In this document: positions 1 through 5,554 of the stretch, in pieces
How the letters are laid out: each line of letters begins with the position of its first letter
Position numbering within the stretch: the stretch's first letter is position 1
NCBI GenBank assembly: GCA_030632305.1
Contig: DAOVUZ010000033.1
Location: 1-7,771, forward strand
Source of the DNA: Dehalococcoidales bacterium
GTDB taxonomy: Bacteria > Chloroflexota > Dehalococcoidia > Dehalococcoidales > DAOVUZ01
Length of the DNA stretch: 7,771 nucleotides
Direction: 5' to 3'
Made by a program: the position numbers and the translations under genes
Notes under the pieces: model-generated
Told to the model about the DNA's origin: nothing
What the model saw: only the letters and a program-made list of their open reading frames with translations
The model's database searches: none

Positions 1-582
1 AAGGGACAGTTTGAATTGGGGATTGACCCCCCTTACACCTATCTCCTTGAGGAACTTCTCCGCCGGCTCCAGCTCCCGGCTCAGTGCTGAAGTCTTGTAG
101 TGCATGGGGACTACGACTTTGGGCTCAAGCTGCCGAACTACCTCGGCTGCCATAGGAGCATTAATAGTGGACACTCCACCTACTGGCAGTAAAAGCACAT
201 CCACATTGTCCAGCTCCTCCACCTGCTCCGAGGTAAGCACATGCCCCAGGTCACCAAGATGACATACCGATATCTCATCTATCTCCATAAGATAGGCAGT
301 GTTTTTGCCCCTCGTCCTGCCCCCATCCCCATCATGGAAGGTAGCTACCCCAATAATCAGGACACCACCGATTTCATACTCGCCGGGTCCGGTAACCAAC
401 CTCGGCTCACCACCTATGCCCTGAGTATAGGAATGACCGGGGTGGTTATGACTTACAGTTACAATACCAGCGTCAGGCTCACCTAGTGAGTAACCCAGGT
501 CGGGTGAATAAGGGTCAGTAATAACTACGGCGTTACTACCCCTAATCCTGAAGCAAGAATGACCCAGCCAGCTAATATCCAT
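1..582 (-). CDS. MBL-fold metal-dependent hydrolase (UlaG/Lactamase_B_3-like), 3' end cut off
   Basis: An open frame runs from ATG at 582 to the window edge, giving 194 residues (MDISWLGHSCF... to ...NPQFKLSL) with no stop reached. It is a metallo-beta-lactamase-fold protein. Visible metal-site motifs are HNHPGH (H45, H47, H50), H83 in TFHDGDGG, the CHLGDLGH block (H108, D111, H114) and H161 in PMHYKT. The order and spacing match small UlaG-like hydrolases of about 200-230 residues, so probably only a short C-terminus is missing. The classical HxHxDH aspartate is glycine here (G49). No signal peptide or membrane segment is visible, so it is likely cytoplasmic. The start is supported by AGAGGTG four bases upstream and by a good promoter. 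It is divergent from hrcA. Substrate and pathway cannot be read from the sequence; the fold is secure, the function is not. Confidence 0.9.
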   Translation of the reverse strand, partial: MDISWLGHSCFRIRGSNAVVITDPYSPDLGYSLGEPDAGIVTVSHNHPGHSYTQGIGGEPRLVTGPGEYEIGGVLIIGVATFHDGDGGRTRGKNTAYLMEIDEISVCHLGDLGHVLTSEQVEELDNVDVLLLPVGGVSTINAPMAAEVVRQLEPKVVVPMHYKTSALSRELEPAEKFLKEIGVRGVNPQFKLSL

Positions 583-601
583 TAGCACCTCTATCTATCT
601 A

Positions 602-630
602 AATATAGCACAGGCAAGCTTACTGGTCAA
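602..630 (-). promoter_or_regulatory. Predicted sigma-70-type promoter of the MBL-fold gene
   Basis: Read on the minus strand, TTGACC (-35, at 625-630) is followed after exactly 17 bases by TATATT (-10, at 602-607). The -10 is preceded by TGC, giving an extended -10 element. The expected transcript start near 595 leaves a leader of only about 13 bases, with the ribosome site AGAGGTG at 586-592. It stands back-to-back with the hrcA promoter. This rests on consensus matching only. Confidence 0.7.
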
Positions 631-653
631 TTTATAAACCCCCCAATTCCCCC

Positions 654-683
654 TTGACAAGTAATGGCTAGAGGTGGTAAATT
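654..683 (+). promoter_or_regulatory. Predicted sigma-70-type promoter of the hrcA-grpE-dnaK-dnaJ operon
   Basis: A perfect TTGACA -35 box lies at 654-659. After 18 bases comes TAAATT at 678-683, a four-of-six match to TATAAT. This places the transcript start near 690, so the CIRCE-like inverted repeat covers the start point and the first ~30 bases of the leader, the usual arrangement for HrcA repression of a vegetative promoter. The -35 is only 23 bases from the -35 of the divergent gene. No other promoter for the operon stands out. Confidence 0.65.
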
Positions 684-689
684 AAGAGT

Positions 690-720
690 GATTAGCAGTC
701 GCAGGCTTAGACTGCTAATC
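690..720 (+). promoter_or_regulatory. CIRCE-like operator (HrcA binding site), variant half-sites
   Basis: The core is TTAGCAGTC, nine bases, then GACTGCTAA (692-718). It extends by two perfect pairs on each side to 11-base arms, GATTAGCAGTC and GACTGCTAATC. The established CIRCE element is TTAGCACTC-N9-GAGTGCTAA. This copy keeps the 9-9-9 geometry and differs at one position per arm (C to G on the left, the matching G to C on the right), so symmetry is kept. Its place directly after the predicted -10 and upstream of hrcA makes autoregulation by HrcA the natural reading. In the transcript the repeat could also form a hairpin. Confidence 0.9.
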
Positions 721-749
721 AAGAGACTCCAAGGAAAATCGAGGTAAAG

Positions 750-1775
750 ATGTTATCTCCCCGAACAGAGACGATACTCAAGTCCATAGTAGGTCAATAT
801 ATCACCCGGGCAACACCGGTGCCGTCACAGAGTATCATCAATGACTATGAGCTGGGGGTAAGTGCCGCTACCATCCGCAATGAGATGGCATACCTGGAGC
901 AGGAGGGTTATATCAACCGCCCCCACCCTTCAGCCGGGAGCATACCCTCAGATAAGGGCTACCGCTACTATGTGGAGTCTCTAACCGACATTAAGCTCCC
1001 CTTATCCGAGCAGTGCCTGATAGGACACCTCTTCCACCAGGTAGAGAGGGAACTGGGGGAATGGCTAAGCCTGGCGGCAACACTCACAGCTCAGCTAGCT
1101 CAAAATATGGCTGTAGTTACCATGCCCAAGCCAGTGGGCTGCCAATTTAAGCACCTGGAGCTGGTCGCCCTACAAGACTCCCTGGCACTGGTTGTCCTCG
1201 TCCTTCGTGGTGCCAGAATAAAGCAACAGCTAGTAACCTTTGACCAGATTATATCTCAACCGGAGCTAACGGCTATTACCAATAAACTAAATGCTGCTTA
1301 TTCTGGCTTGACCAGCACACAGATTATAGCTAAGAATATAGACCTTTCCCCCACCGAACAGCAGCTAACCGATTGCCTGATAAAGATAATGCAGGCTGAA
1401 GATGAGCAGGAGTATGAGGAACCTTACCTTAATGGCTGGCACTTTATGCTTAACCAGCCAGAATTTATCCGCAGCCGCCGGATGCTAGCCTTAATGGAGC
1501 TGGTTGAGCACAGAAACCTGCTGAGTACTATCGTCCCGCGCCAGCTGCCCAGCCAAGGGGTGCAGGTAATTATAGGTAAGGAGAATAAGGCAGAGGCTAT
1601 CCACGATTTCAGCGTGGTCATTAGCCAGTATGGTCTTCCCCAAGAAGCCATCGGCACTATAGGTGTAATTGGTCCCACCCGAATGCCATATGCCCGTGCC
1701 ATCTCAACTATAAGCTATCTATCCTCGGTGCTGAGCAGGCTGGTAGCCGAGCTTTATGCCAGAGAAACACCGTGA
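750..1775 (+). CDS. hrcA: Heat-inducible transcription repressor HrcA
   Basis: This gene encodes a 341-residue HrcA, the usual family length. HrcA is a dimeric DNA-binding repressor of class I heat-shock genes that acts at CIRCE and depends on chaperones for active folding in species studied. The N-terminal winged helix is clear: VSAATIRNEMAYLEQEGYI (37-55), then the wing PHPSAGSIPSDKGYR (58-72) and YYVESL. The C-terminal block GTIGVIGPTRMPYARAIS contains the conserved GPTRMxYxR (308-316). The middle (~90-300) fits the GAF-like dimerization region with its inserted domain. In the wing the usual SAGR(I/V)P is SAGSIP: Ser64 replaces arginine, notable beside the altered operator. ATG at 750 is preceded by GAGGT at 741-745. 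It is first in the operon, 51 bases before grpE. Confidence 0.97.
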   Translation: MLSPRTETILKSIVGQYITRATPVPSQSIINDYELGVSAATIRNEMAYLEQEGYINRPHPSAGSIPSDKGYRYYVESLTDIKLPLSEQCLIGHLFHQVERELGEWLSLAATLTAQLAQNMAVVTMPKPVGCQFKHLELVALQDSLALVVLVLRGARIKQQLVTFDQIISQPELTAITNKLNAAYSGLTSTQIIAKNIDLSPTEQQLTDCLIKIMQAEDEQEYEEPYLNGWHFMLNQPEFIRSRRMLALMELVEHRNLLSTIVPRQLPSQGVQVIIGKENKAEAIHDFSVVISQYGLPQEAIGTIGVIGPTRMPYARAISTISYLSSVLSRLVAELYARETP

Positions 1776-1789
1776 CCCTAATCCATAAG

Positions 1790-1812
1790 GAGAGTCAAAG
1801 AGGGCGAAGGGG
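1790..1812 (+). repeat. Partial copy of a short element also found before dnaJ
   Basis: The hrcA-grpE gap contains AGAGTCAAAGAGGGCGAAG (1791-1809). It matches AGAGTTAAAGAGGGGCGAAG at 4360-4379, with one substitution and one missing G. The copy before dnaJ continues into a perfect hairpin. Here the right arm is absent (GGGGTAAGG follows), so it looks like a decayed or half copy. Both sit just upstream of a chaperone gene. The purine-rich composition makes chance similarity possible. Confidence 0.45.
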
Positions 1813-1826
1813 TAAGGTAGATAAGA

Positions 1827-2375
1827 ATGATTGAACAAGAACCGGAAGAAGGTCAAACTAACAAGATAGAGCCACAGGTGTCTGAGGCAGAGGATATAGA
1901 GACATTAAAGCAAGCCCTGGCTGAGGAAAAGGCAAAGGCAGAAGCCAATCTGGCTAACTGGCAAAGAAGTCAGGCTGATTTTATTAACTACAAGCGGCGC
2001 AGCGAACAGGAGAAAGAGGAGATTGGCAAATTTGCCACCTCTATCCTCATGCTAAGCCTTCTGCCCATTCTTGATGATTTGGAACGGGCCTTTGACTCCA
2101 TTCCACTTCATCTCGCCAAACTCACCTGGGTGGATGGCATCAAGCTCATTGAACGTAAGCTCCAGGCAAGCCTGGAGGCACAGGGATTGTCCCCCATCAA
2201 GACAATAGGTGAACCATTTGACCCCAACCTCCATGAAGCGACAATGTACCGCAAGGGTGAAGAGGGAATAGTCATTGAGGAGCTGCAAAAAGGTTACATG
2301 CTACATGATAGGGTTATTCGCCCAGCTATGGTAGTAGTCGGTAATGGAGAAAAGGAAGAGGAAAAGGAGGAATAA
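1827..2375 (+). CDS. grpE: GrpE, nucleotide exchange factor for DnaK
   Basis: This is a 182-residue GrpE, in the normal size range, which speeds ADP release from DnaK in the cytoplasm as an elongated dimer. Residues ~1-25 are acidic and probably disordered. Residues ~25-75 form the long charged helix of the dimer stalk (ETLKQALAEEKAKAEANLANWQRSQADFINYKRRSEQEK, described by its K/E/A-rich heptads). A helical section follows (LPILDDLERAFDSI). The C-terminal beta domain holds the family signature from FDPNLHEATMYRK (131-143) to GYMLHDRVIRPAMVVVG (156-172). It ends in an acidic tail, EKEEEKEE. The ribosome site is weak (AAGG at 1814-1817). The stop is three bases before the dnaK ATG, and the grpE 3' end carries the dnaK Shine-Dalgarno, so the two are probably translationally coupled. 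Confidence 0.97.
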   Translation: MIEQEPEEGQTNKIEPQVSEAEDIETLKQALAEEKAKAEANLANWQRSQADFINYKRRSEQEKEEIGKFATSILMLSLLPILDDLERAFDSIPLHLAKLTWVDGIKLIERKLQASLEAQGLSPIKTIGEPFDPNLHEATMYRKGEEGIVIEELQKGYMLHDRVIRPAMVVVGNGEKEEEKEE

Positions 2376-2378
2376 GCT

Positions 2379-4283
2379 ATGGCAAAAGCTATAGGTATCG
2401 ATTTAGGCACAACTTTTTCTGCGGTGGCGGTAATGGAGGCAGGAGAACCAGTAATTATCCCCAACGCTGAGGGTGGTCGTATTACCCCATCAGTAGTAGC
2501 CGTAAGCAAAAGCGGTGAGCGCCTGGTAGGGCAGGTAGCCAAGCGACAGGCTATAACCAACCCTGAAAACACTATCTCCAGCATCAAGCGCCTGATGGGG
2601 CGCAAGTTTGACGAGCCCACCGTAGAATATGACAAGAAGCTGCTGCCATTTAACATAACCAGGGCAGCCAACGGTGATGTAAAGGTAATGATGGGTAATA
2701 AGGATTATAGCCCACCTGAAATCTCAGCCATGATTATACAAAAACTTAAAGTGGATGCCGAGGCTTACCTCGGCGATAAGGTCACTGAGGCCGTAATCAC
2801 CGTGCCCGCCTACTTCAACGACTCCCAGCGGCAGGCAACCAAGGATGCGGGTAAGATAGCTGGACTTGAGGTGCTGCGAATAGTTAATGAGCCAACCGCT
2901 GCCTCTATGGCTTACGGGCTGGATAAGAAAGAGGAGGAGACCATCGCCGTCTATGACCTCGGTGGTGGCACCTTTGACATATCTATTCTGGAACTAGGTG
3001 GTGGCACCTTCCAGGTCAAGTCAACCAATGGTGATACCCATCTCGGTGGCGATGACTTTGACCAGAAGATTATGGACTGGCTATGCGATGAGTTCAAACG
3101 AGACCAAGGAATAGACCTGCGGCAGGATAAAATGGCTCTACAGCGACTGAAGGAAGCTGCGGAAAAGGCTAAGTGTGAGCTGTCCACTGTCCAGCAGACC
3201 GAAGTAAACCTTCCCTTTATCACCGCTGATGCCAGCGGACCCAAGCACCTGAATATCACCCTCACCCGGGCTAAGCTGGAGCAATTAATAATGGACCTGG
3301 TGGAAAAAAGCCTGGGTCCCTGCCGCCAGGCACTGGATGATGCTGAAAAGACACCAGCCCAGATTGACGAAGTGGTTCTGGTTGGTGGGCAGACCAGAAC
3401 TCCGCTGGTCTATGAAAAGGTGAAACAACTTTTTGCCAGGGAACCCCATAAAGGGGTCAATCCTGATGAGGTAGTAGCTATCGGCGCTGCTATTCAGGCA
3501 GGGGTGCTCAAGGGAGAGGTCAAGGATGTGCTCCTGCTTGATGTTACCCCCCTCACCCTGGGCATTGAGACCCTGGGCAGAGTGGCTACCCCCCTTATCC
3601 CCCGCAATACTACCATACCTACCTCCAAGAGCCAGATCTTTAGCACTGCTGCTGATAATCAGCCCAGCGTAGAGATTCATGTCCTACAGGGGGAAAGACC
3701 TATGGCGACTGACAACAGAACACTGGGCAAGTTTATGCTCGATGGTATCCTGCCCTCCCCACGGGGGCTACCGCAGATTGAGGTCAGCTTTGATATTGAT
3801 GCCAATGGTATCCTCAGTGTTAAGGCTCATGATAAGGGCACCGGCAAGGAGCAAAAAATAACCATTGCCGCTTCCAGCGGGCTATCCAAGGAAGAGGTAG
3901 AGCAGATGCAGCGAGAAGCAGAGGTACACGCCGCCGAGGATACCAAACGCCGTGAGGATGTAGAAACATACAACGCCGCCGATACTTTAGCCTATACTGC
4001 AGAGAAAACCCTCAGGGAGCAGAAGGATAAGATACCTTCCGACCTGAACCAGGAGGTAGAGAATAAAGTAGCAGCAGTACGCTCAGCACTACAGGGCACA
4101 GATACTGAAGCTATCCGTCGAGCGACACAGGAGCTAAACGAGTCCCTGCAAAAGGTAGGGGCGGCTATCTATCAGCAACAGCAACCACCTCCAGACAGTG
4201 AGCCACCCCCAGACGGTGAGCCACCCCCAGGCAAAGAAGGGGGAGACGAAGGCACCGTAGAAGGAGAATTCCACGAGGTTTAG
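2379..4283 (+). CDS. dnaK: Molecular chaperone DnaK (Hsp70)
   Basis: This complete 634-residue Hsp70 has an ATPase domain (1-~380) with GIDLGTTFS (6-14), K70, NEPTAAS (170-176), DLGGGTFD (193-200) and VGGQTRTP. The linker DVLLLDVTP (383-391) precedes the beta substrate domain (~392-500) and helical lid (~505-598). It binds exposed hydrophobic segments and releases them with GrpE and DnaJ. Up to residue 188 it aligns with E. coli DnaK without a gap, so it keeps the insertion that Bacillus DnaK lacks. Position 13 is Phe where most bacterial DnaK have Asn. After QQQQ (599-602) the tail carries PPPDSE, PPPDGE and PPPGKE and ends VEGEFHEV, against the common DAEFEEV. AAGGAGG (2364-2370), inside grpE, is an excellent ribosome site eight bases from ATG. 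Confidence 0.98.
   Translation: MAKAIGIDLGTTFSAVAVMEAGEPVIIPNAEGGRITPSVVAVSKSGERLVGQVAKRQAITNPENTISSIKRLMGRKFDEPTVEYDKKLLPFNITRAANGDVKVMMGNKDYSPPEISAMIIQKLKVDAEAYLGDKVTEAVITVPAYFNDSQRQATKDAGKIAGLEVLRIVNEPTAASMAYGLDKKEEETIAVYDLGGGTFDISILELGGGTFQVKSTNGDTHLGGDDFDQKIMDWLCDEFKRDQGIDLRQDKMALQRLKEAAEKAKCELSTVQQTEVNLPFITADASGPKHLNITLTRAKLEQLIMDLVEKSLGPCRQALDDAEKTPAQIDEVVLVGGQTRTPLVYEKVKQLFAREPHKGVNPDEVVAIGAAIQAGVLKGEVKDVLLLDVTPLTLGIETLGRVATPLIPRNTTIPTSKSQIFSTAADNQPSVEIHVLQGERPMATDNRTLGKFMLDGILPSPRGLPQIEVSFDIDANGILSVKAHDKGTGKEQKITIAASSGLSKEEVEQMQREAEVHAAEDTKRREDVETYNAADTLAYTAEKTLREQKDKIPSDLNQEVENKVAAVRSALQGTDTEAIRRATQELNESLQKVGAAIYQQQQPPPDSEPPPDGEPPPGKEGGDEGTVEGEFHEV
4185..4238 (+). repeat. Three 18-bp tandem repeats in the dnaK C-terminal tail
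   Basis: Three in-frame units at 4185-4202, 4203-4220 and 4221-4238 encode PPPDSE, PPPDGE and PPPGKE (residues 603-620). The first two differ at only three bases; the third diverges after CCACCCCCAG. They follow a CAG/CAA glutamine run. Unit number could change by slippage without breaking the frame. The region corresponds to the disordered tail beyond the Hsp70 lid, which tolerates variation. Confidence 0.85.
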
Positions 4284-4299
4284 TTGTTAAACAAGAGTT

Positions 4300-4356
4300 A
4301 TGAGTTACAAAGCCCTGACTGAAGTGATTGAGAAAGAATGCAAGATACAGGAGTAG
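4300..4356 (+). CDS. Possible 18-residue peptide between dnaK and dnaJ
   Basis: ATG at 4300 opens a frame encoding MSYKALTEVIEKECKIQE and ends at TAG (4354-4356), 17 bases after the dnaK stop. A weak purine-rich ribosome site (AAGAG, 4293-4297) precedes it. The frame is the same as dnaJ, and apart from this TAG it stays open to the dnaJ ATG at 4450. The composition (lysine and glutamate rich, helix-like) looks protein-like, but 18 codons is too short to judge. It could be a leader peptide, the remnant of a longer small gene interrupted by the repeat element just downstream, or chance. I do not recognise a family. Confidence 0.2.
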   Translation: MSYKALTEVIEKECKIQE

Positions 4357-4366
4357 AAGAGAGTTA

Positions 4367-4387
4367 AAGAGGGGCGAAGCCCCTCTT
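4367..4387 (+). repeat. Perfect 9-bp hairpin with GAA loop, dnaK-dnaJ gap
   Basis: AAGAGGGGC, loop GAA, GCCCCTCTT form a perfect GC-rich stem. It is followed by ACAAAAACC rather than a T-run, so it is not a canonical intrinsic terminator for the + strand. It starts within the purine-rich sequence shared with the hrcA-grpE gap. Likely roles are a dispersed palindromic element or an mRNA processing or stability structure that sets dnaK against dnaJ levels; the sequence does not say which. Confidence 0.7.
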
Positions 4388-4448
4388 ACAAAAACCTTCT
4401 CCTTTCCCTTAATAAGGGAAAGGAGACACAAGGGGATAGGGTTGTAAG
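4385..4448 (+). promoter_or_regulatory. Outer inverted repeat enclosing the hairpin and abutting the dnaJ start
   Basis: CTTACAA (4385-4391) is the exact reverse complement of TTGTAAG (4442-4448), which ends one base before the dnaJ ATG at 4450. Paired, the two arms would enclose the 13-bp hairpin and bury the bases just upstream of the start codon, including the space after the probable ribosome site AGGG (4438-4441). The left arm overlaps the 3' arm of the first hairpin by three bases, so the two folds compete. It could be the terminal repeat of a small palindromic element or a translation-control structure. This is inference from base pairing only. Confidence 0.4.
4398..4426 (+). repeat. 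Perfect 13-bp hairpin upstream of dnaJ
   Basis: TCTCCTTTCCCTT, loop AAT, AAGGGAAAGGAGA form an uninterrupted 13-bp stem. The right arm contains AAGGAG, a strong Shine-Dalgarno-like string, but it ends 24 bases before the dnaJ ATG and is too far to serve directly. No T-run follows, so it is not a standard terminator. The pyrimidine/purine asymmetry and near-perfect symmetry resemble palindromic intergenic repeats found in many copies in some genomes. Within this window there is only one copy. Confidence 0.7.
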
Positions 4449-4449
4449 G

Positions 4450-5544
4450 ATGCCAACAAAACGGGATTACTATGAAATCCTCGGCATAGCTAGAGATGCT
4501 ACCGATGATGAAATAAAGAGGGCATTTAGAAACCTAGCCTTTAAGTATCACCCTGACCATAACCGTAATGATGATGCCGGGGAGAAATTCAAGGAGGTAA
4601 ATGAGGCTTACGAAGTGCTCTCCGACCCCGATAAGCGCTCTGTCTATGACCGCTTTGGTCACAGCGGTGTCGGAGTACCTTTCGGGAGAGGCTTTGAAGG
4701 CTTCAACTTCGGCGGCTTTGGCGATATATTTGACGCCTTCTTCGGCAGGGCAACTAATGCCACCCGTCAAGCTCCACAGCGCGGCGATGACCTGCAATGC
4801 AGGATTACTATTAACCTTGAGGATACAGCCTTTGGTTGCGAAAAGGAGATAAATATATCCCGCACCGAGAACTGCTCCCTGTGTCAGGGTGTTGGTTGCA
4901 AACCAGGCAGTCAACCCGGCCGATGCCCCAACTGTAATGGCACCGGACAGGTACACCGGATCCATCAGAGTATCTTTGGTCGCTTCAGTACTACTACCCC
5001 CTGTAGCCAGTGCCACGGTGAGGGTAGAATCATTACCGAGCCCTGCCCCCAGTGTCGAGGCACAGGCAAGGTGAAGCAGCAGCGCAATATCATGGTCACG
5101 ATTCCAGCCGGGGTTGATGATGGCTCTCAAATACGCCTTACCGGTGAAGGTGAAGCCGGGACAAGAGGCGGCTCCACCGGTGACCTCTATGTCATTCTGT
5201 CAGTGAAGCAGCATGAGTTCTTTTTACGAGATGGTGACGACATCCTCTATGAGCTACCAATCAATTTTGCTCAAGCTGCCCTCGGTGCCGAGGTAGAGGT
5301 ACCCACCCTGGATGGTAAAACCAAGCTCAAGATTCCAGCCGGCAACCAAACAGGTAAAGTCTTTCAGCTTAAAAATAAGGGTATTCCCCATCTCCGTAGA
5401 AACGGGAGTGGTGACCTGCTAGTTACGCTATTTGTAGTTACCCCTCAGTCGCTAACCGAAAAGCAGCGCCAGCTATTCCGTGAGATGGCTGACAGCTTGG
5501 GCCCTCCTAAAGGGCACCACCAGAAAGGGCGGCTGGTCACCTGA
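4450..5544 (+). CDS. dnaJ: Chaperone protein DnaJ (Hsp40)
   Basis: This 364-residue type I Hsp40 delivers substrates to DnaK and stimulates its ATPase. The J domain (~6-70) reads DYYEILGIARDATDDEIKRAF and onward, with the catalytic HPD at 34-36 and DKRSVYDRFG at 61-70. A short Gly/Phe region follows (71-100). The zinc domain has four CxxCxGxG motifs: CSLCQGVG (142), CPNCNGTG (159), CSQCHGEG (185) and CPQCRGTG (199). The C-terminal beta domains run from ~210 to 335 (TIPAGVDDGSQIRL, GDLYVILSV). Length is slightly below the usual 370-390. The start is fixed by the J domain. The ribosome site is poor: AGGG at 4438-4441, eight bases upstream, while AAGG directly abuts the ATG. No CIRCE element lies in front of it, so it should depend on the hrcA promoter. 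Its stop is 10 bases from the convergent gpsA stop. Confidence 0.97.
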   Translation: MPTKRDYYEILGIARDATDDEIKRAFRNLAFKYHPDHNRNDDAGEKFKEVNEAYEVLSDPDKRSVYDRFGHSGVGVPFGRGFEGFNFGGFGDIFDAFFGRATNATRQAPQRGDDLQCRITINLEDTAFGCEKEINISRTENCSLCQGVGCKPGSQPGRCPNCNGTGQVHRIHQSIFGRFSTTTPCSQCHGEGRIITEPCPQCRGTGKVKQQRNIMVTIPAGVDDGSQIRLTGEGEAGTRGGSTGDLYVILSVKQHEFFLRDGDDILYELPINFAQAALGAEVEVPTLDGKTKLKIPAGNQTGKVFQLKNKGIPHLRRNGSGDLLVTLFVVTPQSLTEKQRQLFREMADSLGPPKGHHQKGRLVT

Positions 5545-5554
5545 GGTCACCCGG

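Noticed and set aside
241..486. 81-codon plus-strand open frame at the left end
   Set aside because: It is the shadow of the MBL-fold gene, whose minus-strand frame is open through 1-582 and has intact metal-site motifs.
3285..3680. 131-codon minus-strand open frame inside dnaK
   Set aside because: It is antisense to conserved DnaK sequence and shows no protein-like motif or start signal.
4284..4298. Inverted repeat TTGTT-A-AACAA just after the dnaK stop
   Set aside because: Arms of five bases with a one-base centre are too short to form a hairpin and are expected by chance.
4284..4366. Second promoter or CIRCE element for dnaJ
   Set aside because: No convincing -35/-10 pair with proper spacing and no TTAGCA-type repeat is present in the gap.
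4367..4426. Intrinsic terminator after dnaK
   Set aside because: Both hairpins are strong, but neither is followed by a T-run on the plus strand, and dnaJ has no visible promoter of its own.
4534..5130. 198-codon open frame on the minus strand opposite dnaJ
   Set aside because: It lies wholly inside a clearly real dnaJ, has no recognisable motif or ribosome site, and its length follows from codon bias of the sense gene.
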